Assembly (NCBI GenBank): GCA_946533615.1
Contig: CAMNBY010000237.1
Location: 1-7,394, forward strand
Source of the DNA: an uncultured Clostridia bacterium
GTDB taxonomy: Bacteria > Bacillota > Clostridia > Oscillospirales > Ruminococcaceae
Length of the DNA stretch: 7,394 bases
Reading direction: 5' to 3'
Shown here: piece by piece, positions 1 through 6,342 of the stretch
Numbering within the stretch: the stretch's first letter is position 1
Layout: each line of letters begins with the position of its first letter
The notes under the pieces: model-generated
The model's database searches: none
Told to the model about the DNA's origin: nothing
Seen by the model: the letters and a program-made list of their open reading frames with translations, nothing else
Made by a program: the position numbers and the translations under genes

Positions 1-97
1 AAGTCAAGGAGAATTTGGGTAATATGACGGAAAGCTGGCAAGCAGATGATGTGCAGAGGCGTTAGCCGCGGGTCGTGCGGTGTTGCCCTTAATAAAT

Positions 98-104
98 AGG
101 AGGG
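98..104 (+). promoter_or_regulatory. Ribosome binding site of glgP
   Basis: AGGAGGG lies 10 nt before the ATG at 115 and is close to the perfect complement of the 16S rRNA 3' end, so it fixes the glgP start. A TAG stop of a tiny upstream ORF (46-99) overlaps its first bases. No convincing -35/-10 pair is visible in positions 1-97, so the promoter is probably upstream of the window. Confidence 0.85.
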
Positions 105-114
105 AATAATCAAT

Positions 115-2532
115 ATGGCAAGGCCCAGAAAAGCAGCAGAAGCTACTATCACCAAACAGGAGCTCAAGGAGAAGTTCCTTGACATTCTGCACAGCGATTT
201 CCAGACTACGCCCGAGGAGGCTTCGGATCAGCAGGTATACGAGGCTCTCACAAAGATCGTCGTTGGGATCATGAAGGCAAAAAGAGGCCACTTTACAGTA
301 AAGACCCATTCGGCAGGCAACAAGAAGGTGTTCTACCTCTCTATGGAGTTCCTTATGGGACGTTCGCTCAAGACCAGCCTGTACAACCTTGAGATGATCG
401 ACCAGGCAACAGCTGTCCTCAAGGAGTTCGGCATCTCGATCAACGGCATCTTTGAGTGCGAGCCCGACGCAGGCCTCGGCAACGGCGGCCTCGGCAGACT
501 GGCTGCCTGCTATCTCGACGGACTGGCAGCTGACGGCTACCACGCAACAGGCTACTCTATCTGCTACGAGTACGGCATCTTCAAGCAGAAGCTGGACGAA
601 GGCTGGCAGACCGAGCTGCCCGACAACTGGCTGCCCGGCGGTTCCGCATGGCTCGTCCCCGTTCCGAGCAAGGCCATCGAGGTGCGCTTCGACGGCGAGC
701 TCAAGGAGGACTGGGACAATCAGTACCACCTTGTAACACACCAGAACTACACCTCCGTTCTCGCCGTTCCTTACGATATGTTCGTTTCGGGCTACGGCAG
801 CGAGGCTGTTTCAAAGCTCCGCCTCTGGAAGGCCGAGGTGCCTTCCTTCGATATGAATATGTTCAACAAGGGCGATTACTCCAAGGCTCTCGGCCAGAAC
901 ATCATGTCGCAGGCCATTACAAAGGTGCTCTACCCTAACGACAACCACGCCGAGGGCAAGAGCCTCAGACTCAGACAGCAGTACTTCCTGTGCGCTGCCT
1001 CCGTCGGCGACATCGTAAACCAGCACATGAACGTTTACGGCACCCTTGACAACCTGCACGAGAAGGTCGCTATCCACATCAACGACACTCACCCCACACT
1101 CGCTATCCCCGAGCTGATGAGGATAATGCTGGACGACTGCGGCTATTCCTGGGACAAGGCGTGGGACATCGTCACCAAGACCTTTGCCTATACCAACCAC
1201 ACCGTAATGCCCGAGGCGCTCGAAAAGTGGGACTGCAACCTGCTCAAGAGCGTTACCCCGAGGATATTCTCTATCATCGTTGAGATCAACGAGAGATACT
1301 GCCGCAAGCTCTGGGAGAAGTACGGCGACCACGATAAGGTCACAAGAATGTCTATCATCGAGAACAACAAGGTAAAGATGGCGACGCTCTGCGTTCACGC
1401 CTGCCACCATGTAAACGGCGTTGCAAAGATCCACTCCGAGATCATCAAGCGCGAGACCTTCCGCGACGAGTACGACTACACTCCCCAGAAGTTCACGAAC
1501 GTTACCAACGGCATCGCCTACAGGCGCTGGCTCTATCAGTCCAACGAGGGGCTCACCAAGCTGCTCAACGACAAGATCGGCAACGAATGGCTCCGTGATG
1601 CCTCAAAGCTCTCAAAGCTCAACAAGTTCTCGGACGACAAGGAAGTGCTCGAACGCCTCGCCGCGATCAAGCTCGAAAACAAGCAGAACTTTGCCAAGTT
1701 TGTCAAGAACCAGTACGGCGTTGTGCTCAACACCGATTCTATCTTCGACGTTCAGGTAAAGCGCCTGCACGAGTACAAGAGACAGCAGCTCAACGCGCTG
1801 AACATCATCGCGCAGTACAACTACCTCAAGCAGAACCCCAATGCAGACTTCGTGCCCAAGACCTATATCTTTGCCGCCAAGGCCGCTCCCGGTTACTATA
1901 TGGCAAAGCAGATCATCAAGCTCATCTGGAACATCTCGCAGGAGCTGAGACGCGACAAGAAGCTCTCCGAAAAGCTTAACGTCATCTTCCTCGAGGACTA
2001 CTGCGTATCCCTCTCCGAGAAGCTCATGCCCGCCGCCGAGATCTCCGAGCAGATCTCCCTCGCAGGCACCGAGGCTTCGGGTACCGGCAACATGAAGTTG
2101 ATGATAAACGGCGCCATTACCCTCGGCACCATGGACGGCGCAAACGTCGAGATCCACGAGCAGGTGGGCGACTCCAACATCATCATCTTCGGTATGAACG
2201 TTGACGAGGTGAACGCCGCCAAGCCGAACTACAGGCCTATCGACGTTTACAACTCCAATCCCGTTATCAGAGATGCAGTTGACACGCTGACACGCGGCAT
2301 CAACGGCGAGCAGTTCTCTGAGATCGCCAACTCGCTCAAGACTCAGGATCCTTACATGGCTCTGGCCGACTTCAATTCCTACCAGCAGGCTCAGGCTTAC
2401 GCCTCCGAGTGCTACAGGGATACTATGAAGTGGCAGAAGATGTCCCTTGCAAACATCGCAAACGCAGGCATCTTCTCCGCAGACCGCTCTGTCGAGGATT
2501 ACGCACGCGACATCTGGCACCTTACAAAATGA
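115..2532 (+). CDS. glgP: Glycogen/starch (alpha-glucan) phosphorylase
   Basis: This 805-residue protein is a full-length GT35 family phosphorylase; bacterial members are usually about 800 residues. The enzyme removes glucose units from the non-reducing ends of alpha-1,4-glucans with inorganic phosphate, giving glucose-1-phosphate, in the cytoplasm, and uses pyridoxal phosphate (PLP). Visible family motifs in order are FYLSMEFLMGR (residues 73-83), DAGLGNGGLGRLAAC (118-132), IHINDTHP (320-327), VKRLHEYKRQQLN (548-560) and EASGTGNMKLMINGA (from 653). K661 is the expected PLP Schiff-base lysine. Where many homologues have a GNPWE motif, this protein reads DNWLPGGSAW, which I believe is common in clostridial members. 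The ATG is set by AGGAGGG 10 nt upstream. It is transcribed alone, ends in a strong terminator and converges on the next gene. Family assignment is very secure; preference for glycogen over maltodextrin cannot be read from the sequence. Confidence 0.97.
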   Translation: MARPRKAAEATITKQELKEKFLDILHSDFQTTPEEASDQQVYEALTKIVVGIMKAKRGHFTVKTHSAGNKKVFYLSMEFLMGRSLKTSLYNLEMIDQATAVLKEFGISINGIFECEPDAGLGNGGLGRLAACYLDGLAADGYHATGYSICYEYGIFKQKLDEGWQTELPDNWLPGGSAWLVPVPSKAIEVRFDGELKEDWDNQYHLVTHQNYTSVLAVPYDMFVSGYGSEAVSKLRLWKAEVPSFDMNMFNKGDYSKALGQNIMSQAITKVLYPNDNHAEGKSLRLRQQYFLCAASVGDIVNQHMNVYGTLDNLHEKVAIHINDTHPTLAIPELMRIMLDDCGYSWDKAWDIVTKTFAYTNHTVMPEALEKWDCNLLKSVTPRIFSIIVEINERYCRKLWEKYGDHDKVTRMSIIENNKVKMATLCVHACHHVNGVAKIHSEIIKRETFRDEYDYTPQKFTNVTNGIAYRRWLYQSNEGLTKLLNDKIGNEWLRDASKLSKLNKFSDDKEVLERLAAIKLENKQNFAKFVKNQYGVVLNTDSIFDVQVKRLHEYKRQQLNALNIIAQYNYLKQNPNADFVPKTYIFAAKAAPGYYMAKQIIKLIWNISQELRRDKKLSEKLNVIFLEDYCVSLSEKLMPAAEISEQISLAGTEASGTGNMKLMINGAITLGTMDGANVEIHEQVGDSNIIIFGMNVDEVNAAKPNYRPIDVYNSNPVIRDAVDTLTRGINGEQFSEIANSLKTQDPYMALADFNSYQQAQAYASECYRDTMKWQKMSLANIANAGIFSADRSVEDYARDIWHLTK

Positions 2533-2551
2533 TCTAAAACGTTTAACAGCA

Positions 2552-2590
2552 AAGCGCCTGACCCGTAAAGGTCAGGCGCTTGTTTGTTAT
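2552..2590 (+). terminator. Rho-independent terminator of glgP, possibly bidirectional
   Basis: A perfect 12-bp stem (AAGCGCCTGACC at 2552-2563, GGTCAGGCGCTT at 2570-2581) closes a 6-nt loop (CGTAAA) and is followed by the T-rich TGTTTGTTATGTTTT. It starts 20 nt after the glgP stop codon. The convergent minus-strand gene stops at 2594, just beyond it, so the same hairpin may also end that transcript. The minus-strand side has only a short T run after the stem, so termination should be better for the plus strand. Confidence 0.9.
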
Positions 2591-2593
2591 GTT

Positions 2594-4243
2594 TTATCTC
2601 AGCTCCGTGCCGCCCCACTCAACGACGGTGAAGCCGCGCCTCTCAAAGCGCTCGAGCTGCTGAGGAACAGCGTCCGCAGGCGCATCGAGCGGCTTGAAGA
2701 CCATGAACACCCTAAGCAGGCTGTCGGGTTTCGGCGTGATGTCGAGCCTTGCGCTGTCTGTGTAGCTCTCGCTCTGGAAGGAAATAAAGTTATACCTGTT
2801 GTGCTCCATCAGCGGCAGCCAGTAAACGATGAACTCGTTGCGCTCCTTCTCGTTCAGCCCGAGGTATTCAAGCTTCTCCTTCAGGAAGGCCTCGGTGTCC
2901 TCTCCCCTGACCGAAAAGCCCTCGGAGAGGTCGTAATGCGTGCTGTCGCTGCGGCTGTCCCAGAAGAGATATTCGTGATGCGTGCCGTCCGCAAGGTTTG
3001 TCAGCGAGCCGTCGGGCTGCGCCAAAACGTCCCAGCCGTGGCCGTAGGCCGGATAGGTCGTGCCAAGCTCTCCGTTCGTCAGCTCAAGCTTCACCCTGAC
3101 CTCGGTCTCCTCCTCGGGATAGAGATAGATCACGGGCTTCGCCTTGCCGCCCTCGAACTGGACGTACTGCTTGTACTCGGGCGTCTCGGTGTAGGTCATC
3201 ACCCAGCCGTAGCTGCCGTTGTAGTAAGCATAGATCCACTGTCCGTCGCCGCTGTTGTAGCCGTATTCCTCGAGCTCGGTGTAGATCGGGATAGTTCCGA
3301 GAGAGGTGTAGCTCTTGTCGGGGCCTGTGCGGAAGTTCAGCTTGTCAACTACCGTGTGGCAGTGGTATGGATATTCGTTATAGATCTCAGGCTCGACGAT
3401 CCCCTTGGACGAGGGTGTGGTCGAAGGCTTCTCGGAAGAAATGTAGCTCGCAAGGCACCAGCCCTCATATCCGCTGTACTTGCAGTAGTACCACAGATTA
3501 TTACCAGAGTCATAGCCCGTACCCCAGACCTCGACCTGCTTGCCCTTCGGTATGCCCTCGTTGAACACAAGGTCGGCTTCGGTGCTGGGCTTCTTGCGCA
3601 TTCTAAGGTTCGATTGCAGGGTGTTCACATAGCCGTCCTTGATATAGCCGTAATCCGTGGGGAAGCTCGGGTCAGCAGGCGCGGGAGTCGTGGTGGTCTG
3701 CTTTGTCGTTGTTGTCGTTGTTGTCGTGGTCGGCGGAGGCGTTGTGGTAGTTGTCGTGGTCGTCGTTGTTGTGGTGGTGGTAGTAGTTGTAGTTGTTGTA
3801 GTTGTGGTCGTTTCCGCTTCCTCAACAGCAGAGTCGCCGCCGCTGGTCAGTACCTCCTCGGCGGGGACCTCGACCTCCTCTGTGACGGCTGTGCCGCCGC
3901 GGTCCTTGCGGGAGCGGCTGCTGTCATCGTCCTCCGAGCCCTTGCTGCCGAGCACGACGATCGCCATTATCACCGCCACCAGCGCAACGATAAGCGACGC
4001 CGCAATGATGACGATAGGTATTATCTTGTTCGAGGCGGCTGCCTCATGTCCGCCCGAGGGCTGCGGTGCAGCCTGACGGATAACGGGCTGCGGCTGCTGT
4101 TGAGGGCGGGGCTGCTGCTGAGGGCGGGGCTGCTGACGGGCATCGTTCGCATCGGCCGCAGAGACTTGGCTGACGGCCGAACCGCACTTAGGACAAAACG
4201 CCGACCCCTCCTGGACTTGTGAGCCGCATTTTCTGCAAAACAT
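2594..4243 (-). CDS. Membrane-anchored zinc-ribbon / poly-Thr / double SH3-like protein with conserved C-terminal module
   Basis: This is a 549-residue multi-domain protein. Residues 3-20 form a zinc ribbon with two CxxC pairs (C3, C6, C17, C20). A Pro/Gln-rich stretch follows (about 37-62), then one hydrophobic helix (about 75-98). Arginines before the helix and acidic residues after it suggest the zinc ribbon is cytoplasmic and the rest external. An acidic spacer (104-144) leads to a threonine tract (145-186, broken by PPP at 169-171 and KQ at 181-182). Two bacterial SH3-like repeats follow (about 203-268 and 293-353), each with an N(L/F)R motif near its start and a late GW, as in domains that bind peptidoglycan. 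The last part (about 367-549) begins KPVIYLYPEE and ends FTVVEWGGTE, a signature I recognise from uncharacterised proteins. The likely role is cell-wall sensing or binding at the surface. Its ATG has AAGGAGGT 7 nt upstream. The specific function is unknown. Confidence 0.9.
   Translation of the reverse strand: MFCRKCGSQVQEGSAFCPKCGSAVSQVSAADANDARQQPRPQQQPRPQQQPQPVIRQAAPQPSGGHEAAASNKIIPIVIIAASLIVALVAVIMAIVVLGSKGSEDDDSSRSRKDRGGTAVTEEVEVPAEEVLTSGGDSAVEEAETTTTTTTTTTTTTTTTTTTTTTTTPPPTTTTTTTTTKQTTTTPAPADPSFPTDYGYIKDGYVNTLQSNLRMRKKPSTEADLVFNEGIPKGKQVEVWGTGYDSGNNLWYYCKYSGYEGWCLASYISSEKPSTTPSSKGIVEPEIYNEYPYHCHTVVDKLNFRTGPDKSYTSLGTIPIYTELEEYGYNSGDGQWIYAYYNGSYGWVMTYTETPEYKQYVQFEGGKAKPVIYLYPEEETEVRVKLELTNGELGTTYPAYGHGWDVLAQPDGSLTNLADGTHHEYLFWDSRSDSTHYDLSEGFSVRGEDTEAFLKEKLEYLGLNEKERNEFIVYWLPLMEHNRYNFISFQSESYTDSARLDITPKPDSLLRVFMVFKPLDAPADAVPQQLERFERRGFTVVEWGGTELR
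3686..3811 (-). repeat. Poly-threonine coding tract (low complexity)
   Basis: The tract encodes 24 threonines, PPP, 9 threonines, KQ and 4 threonines (residues 145-186). In the first run all four codons are mixed (ACA 8, ACC 6, ACG 5, ACT 5). The 9-Thr run is nearly a tandem repeat of ACG ACA ACA. Such Thr/Pro linkers usually join an anchored segment to exported domains and are often O-glycosylated; glycosylation here is an inference. The tract also produces a misleading all-valine reading on the opposite strand. Confidence 0.9.
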
Positions 4244-4250
4244 AGACTGT

Positions 4251-4258
4251 ACCTCCTT
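4251..4258 (-). promoter_or_regulatory. Ribosome binding site of the zinc-ribbon/SH3 protein
   Basis: On the minus strand AAGGAGGT lies 7 nt before the ATG at 4243, an ideal site. It begins only 8 nt after the hairpin at 4267-4297, so the hairpin lies next to it in any transcript coming from upstream. Confidence 0.85.
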
Positions 4259-4265
4259 ACCTGCT

Positions 4266-4297
4266 AAAAAAGGCCGCCAGACTACGGCAGCCTTTTT
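4266..4297 (-). terminator. Terminator-like hairpin between the cyclophilin and zinc-ribbon genes
   Basis: Read on the minus strand, AAAAAGGCTGCC and GGCGGCCTTTTT form a 12-bp stem with one G-U wobble around a 7-nt loop, ending in six T residues. On the plus strand the wobble position becomes an A-C mismatch, so the structure favours minus-strand RNA. It begins 8 nt after the cyclophilin stop codon. It looks like a normal intrinsic terminator, but the next gene starts only 22 nt beyond it. It may therefore be leaky or act as an attenuator. Confidence 0.8.
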
Positions 4298-4304
4298 ATA
4301 AAGC

Positions 4305-4775
4305 TTATTCTATAGTGACCCTCTTCATTACCTGGGGCACCAGCGGCTTGTCATTGCCGTTGACTTCCACCGCTGCGATCTCGTCAACAGCGTCCATGCC
4401 CTCGATAACCCTGCCGAACGCGGCGTAATTGCCGTCAAGGAAGGGCGCATCCTCGTGCATGATAAAGAACTGTGAGCTGGCGGAATTCGGGTCGTTCGCC
4501 CTTGCCATAGAGATAACTCCGCGAACGTGCTTGATGGGGTTCATCACGCCGTTGGCAAGGAACTCGCCCTTGATCTTCTCCTTGGAGCCGCCGAAGCCTG
4601 TGCCCATCGGGTCGCCGCCCTGGATCATAAAGCCCGAGATGACTCTGTGGAAGATCAGGCCGTCATAAAAGCCCTGACCCACAAGCTTCTCAAAATTTGC
4701 AACTGTTATCGGAGCGGCCTCGGAGTCAAGCTCAATCTTGATCTTCTTGCCGTTCTCCATCTCTATTACTACCAT
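4305..4775 (-). CDS. Cyclophilin-type peptidyl-prolyl cis-trans isomerase
   Basis: This 156-residue protein is a compact single-domain cyclophilin with no signal peptide or membrane segment, so it should be cytoplasmic. It would speed cis-trans isomerisation of bonds before proline during protein folding. Diagnostic segments are FYDGLIFHRVISGFMIQGGD (36-55), GVISMARANDPNSASSQFFI (86-105) and NYAAFGRVIEGMD (116-128). R44 matches the catalytic arginine of human cyclophilin A (R55), Q52 matches Q63 and F103 matches F113. Leucine (L113) replaces the tryptophan contacted by cyclosporin, as in many bacterial forms, so weak drug binding is expected. The ATG has AAAGGAG 9 nt upstream. It lies 21 nt after the preceding gene, which fits an operon, and is followed by a terminator hairpin. 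It is of the PpiB type, but I do not assign a symbol. Confidence 0.95.
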   Translation of the reverse strand: MVVIEMENGKKIKIELDSEAAPITVANFEKLVGQGFYDGLIFHRVISGFMIQGGDPMGTGFGGSKEKIKGEFLANGVMNPIKHVRGVISMARANDPNSASSQFFIMHEDAPFLDGNYAAFGRVIEGMDAVDEIAAVEVNGNDKPLVPQVMKRVTIE

Positions 4776-4796
4776 TTACAAGTTCTCCTTTCGGGG

Positions 4797-5318
4797 TCAG
4801 TCCTTTTTTTTCGGAAGCCTGCCCTGCTCGTTGAATTTCATAAGCTCTGCGAAATACTCGGCCTCGGGGGACGGCTTCTTTCTTGCAAGCTTGCCCTCCT
4901 TGATCGTGCTGTCGCAGTAGATATAGTCCTTCTCGCCGTCCTTGACGATGCAGTAAAGCCTGTCGCAGACCGCGAACTCGTCGTTCTCGTCATACAGGTT
5001 TTTATCAAAGCAGCAGAAAATATCATGAGCTATCATCGAGGCGAGCTTTGTGGTGATGTCATACTGGCTGTGGTTGAGTGCCTTCATCTTGTTGATGTCT
5101 TCCTCGAAAAACTCAAGGACAGGGACGCCGTTAACTTCCATTTTCTTGAAGATCCTTGCGAGACACCTTGCTGCGTCCTCGTCTGTCAGCCTGTCAAGCC
5201 TTGCGTTCTTGAATTCAAGGATATAGGGCTCGATGGTCGAGAAAAAGATCTTTTCATACTGAAAGGGCTTTCCCTTGTCTGCATAGCTTATGATCGGGTT
5301 CTCTGTGTTAATGATCAC
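4797..5318 (-). CDS. Conserved-looking hypothetical protein, 173 residues, GTG start
   Basis: I do not recognise this protein. It is soluble, with no signal peptide or membrane segment, and mixed in charge. The middle (residues about 45-100) looks helical. A later part has alternating hydrophobic and aromatic residues (CDRLYCIVKDGEKDYIYCD, from about 118) suggesting beta strands, and it ends in a lysine-rich tail (LPKKKD). The start is GTG at 5318. An in-frame TAA lies two codons upstream and the first ATG is only at residue 60, so GTG is the only reasonable choice that keeps the N-terminal part. There is no clear ribosome binding site before it; the best purine run (AAAAGAAAG) is about 15 nt away. 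It lies 31 nt after the previous gene, so it may depend on translation of that gene. Codon use matches its neighbours, which supports a real gene. Function unknown. Confidence 0.8.
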   Translation of the reverse strand: MIINTENPIISYADKGKPFQYEKIFFSTIEPYILEFKNARLDRLTDEDAARCLARIFKKMEVNGVPVLEFFEEDINKMKALNHSQYDITTKLASMIAHDIFCCFDKNLYDENDEFAVCDRLYCIVKDGEKDYIYCDSTIKEGKLARKKPSPEAEYFAELMKFNEQGRLPKKKD

Positions 5319-5349
5319 TGTTTAGCGCCAACTTTCTTTTCAGTCTGTA

Positions 5350-6099
5350 TTATTTCTTTCTGTCACCGTACTGTTTCATAAACTCTTCCTTTTTCTTTGC
5401 AAGGTAAGCTTCGGAGACAGCCTCGATGTCATCATCGTCGCTGGGCGGGACGCGGGTGTCAAGCTCGTTGTGGATATAATCCTCGACACCGCTCATGTCC
5501 TTTGCGGAAACAGCCTCGATGTTCTTGTATTCCTTGTCCTTGGTAACGTCCTTGGCGACGCCGAGCTTCGAGAGCTTGCTGTCCACCTCGGCCTGACCAA
5601 CGTGCTCGATGTCAAGGTTCATGGCCTCTCTTGCCTTGGCTCTTGCCTCGACCTCGTCAACCATTTCGGTTATCTTCTGCTCTACGCCCTGAGCGTTCGC
5701 AGAGTCGATGGCCTTGTTCTCGTGAGCGGCAAGGAAGCGCTGATGCTCGATGCGGTACTGAGCCTCGAACTCGTCCTGAGCGGTGCTTACTTCGCTCTGT
5801 CCGACAGGGTCGGTATCATAATCCGCGGGAGTGAGGACGGGCTTGTTCTTCTGAGCCTCGAGCTCCTTCTCCAGCTGAGCCATCTTTTTCTTTATGGTCT
5901 CGGGATCAATAGCGGCAGGTCCGACGGTCTCGGGCTTTGCCTGGTCATACTTCGACTCCTTGATGAACACTGTCTCTCCGCCCGAGGCGTTCTTCTTGAC
6001 AGGTGTTCCCCAGATATCGTCGGGATTGACCGTGGGCTTTGCCGCAGGTGCGCCCGGTGTGTCTTCAGTTCGCTTTTTATGTCCACCAAATATCGCCAT
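5350..6099 (-). CDS. Acidic coiled-coil-like hypothetical protein, 249 residues
   Basis: I do not recognise this protein. It is soluble, rich in Lys, Glu, Asp and Ala, and has no membrane segment or signal peptide. The N-terminus (MAIFGGHKKR) is basic and is followed by a disordered-looking Pro/Ala segment with DDIWGTP at 27-33. Residues about 65-86 and 106-160 look like charged helices that could form coiled coils. A short motif occurs twice, PVGQSEV (98-104) and HVGQAEV (166-172), as does IEAVS (194-198 and 225-229). An acidic run (DDDD, 221-224) lies near the end. The ATG at 6099 was chosen because AAGGAGGAA lies 6 nt upstream; an in-frame TTG at 6138 lies upstream of that site and has no support. 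It is the first gene of the minus-strand operon. A scaffold or adaptor role is possible but unproven. Confidence 0.85.
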   Translation of the reverse strand: MAIFGGHKKRTEDTPGAPAAKPTVNPDDIWGTPVKKNASGGETVFIKESKYDQAKPETVGPAAIDPETIKKKMAQLEKELEAQKNKPVLTPADYDTDPVGQSEVSTAQDEFEAQYRIEHQRFLAAHENKAIDSANAQGVEQKITEMVDEVEARAKAREAMNLDIEHVGQAEVDSKLSKLGVAKDVTKDKEYKNIEAVSAKDMSGVEDYIHNELDTRVPPSDDDDIEAVSEAYLAKKKEEFMKQYGDRKK

Positions 6100-6105
6100 A
6101 AAAAG

Positions 6106-6114
6106 TTCCTCCTT
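6106..6114 (-). promoter_or_regulatory. Ribosome binding site deciding the start at 6099
   Basis: AAGGAGGAA on the minus strand ends 6 nt before the ATG at 6099. A longer in-frame reading from TTG at 6138 would place this site inside the coding region, so the 249-residue form is preferred. Confidence 0.85.
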
Positions 6115-6188
6115 AATCAATAATTTTACTATATACAAGCTGTCAAAAGCGCGTCATTTGCCTTATGATGACACAATATATTTATTAC

Positions 6189-6217
6189 ATTATACACTAT
6201 TTTCACCAAAAATGCAA
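6189..6217 (-). promoter_or_regulatory. Sigma-A type promoter of the minus-strand operon
   Basis: On the minus strand, TTGCAT (6217-6212) and a perfect TATAAT (6194-6189) are separated by exactly 17 bp. Transcription should start near 6182, leaving a leader of about 80 nt before the ATG at 6099. It is the best promoter in the window and probably drives the three close genes down to the cyclophilin. Confidence 0.75.
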
Positions 6218-6220
6218 TAA

Positions 6221-6244
6221 GTTTTTCACATTTTTTTGAAAAAC
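6221..6244. promoter_or_regulatory. Candidate operator: perfect 8-bp inverted repeat
   Basis: GTTTTTCA (6221-6228) and TGAAAAAC (6237-6244) are perfect reverse complements separated by 8 nt. The element begins 4 bp upstream of the minus-strand -35 box and lies between the two divergent promoters. That is a typical place for a dimeric transcription factor site. The T-rich context makes chance symmetry more likely, so the role is an inference. Confidence 0.4.
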
Positions 6245-6310
6245 ATTACCTTTCTATTTTGTGGACTTTTTGTAAAGTTCATTAAATATACATATTTTAT
6301 TGCATTTTCA

Positions 6311-6342
6311 TTAACATATTTGTGCTGCCTCTCTGTTATAAT
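6311..6342 (+). promoter_or_regulatory. Extended -10 promoter of the J-like protein gene
   Basis: TGTTATAAT (6334-6342) is a perfect extended -10 element (TG-N-TATAAT). The nearest -35-like hexamer, TTAACA (6311-6316), is 20 bp away, longer than ideal, but extended -10 promoters tolerate a poor -35. Transcription should start near 6349, about 70 nt before the ATG. Confidence 0.55.

Noticed and set aside
3..65. A possible WXG100-like fragment (residues NMTESWQADD) ending at TAG 63-65
   Set aside because: Only a W and a few surrounding residues resemble the family, the chain stops eight residues later, and codon choice differs from the real genes. More likely non-coding or the tail of an unrelated gene.
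1612..2520. A 302-codon minus-strand open frame inside glgP
   Set aside because: It is antisense to the highly conserved PLP-binding half of GlgP and gives a Val/Leu/Asp-rich product with no motif and no ribosome binding site.
2447..4222. A 591-codon open frame on the plus strand opposite the zinc-ribbon/SH3 gene
   Set aside because: It is antisense to a gene with recognisable domains, overlaps the end of glgP and the terminator, has no ribosome binding site, and its product is biased low-complexity Leu/Val/Arg sequence. The strong codon bias of the real gene keeps stops rare on the other strand.
4797..4811. A AAA AAG slippery heptamer just before the stop of the 173-residue gene (possible -1 frameshift)
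   Set aside because: The heptamer is in the right phase, but a -1 shift only adds about 23 residues in a frame that does not join the cyclophilin, and I see no strong stimulatory structure downstream. Lysine codon runs at a C-terminus are common.
4527..5381. A 284-codon plus-strand open frame opposite the cyclophilin and the 173-residue gene
   Set aside because: It spans two real genes and the spacer between them on the other strand, and its Leu/Val-rich product has no recognisable pattern.
5470..6123. A 217-codon plus-strand frame opposite the 249-residue gene
   Set aside because: The opposite strand has a strong ribosome binding site and promoter and an amino-acid composition typical of a real soluble protein; this frame has neither.
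6100..6138. A 13-residue N-terminal extension of the 249-residue protein from TTG at 6138
   Set aside because: The strong AAGGAGGAA would fall inside the coding sequence, and TTG at 6138 has no ribosome binding site of its own.
6153..6172. A GTCAT/ATGAC stem in the minus-strand leader as a riboswitch or attenuator
   Set aside because: The stem is only 5 bp with a 10-nt loop, is not followed by a T run and matches no riboswitch class I know.
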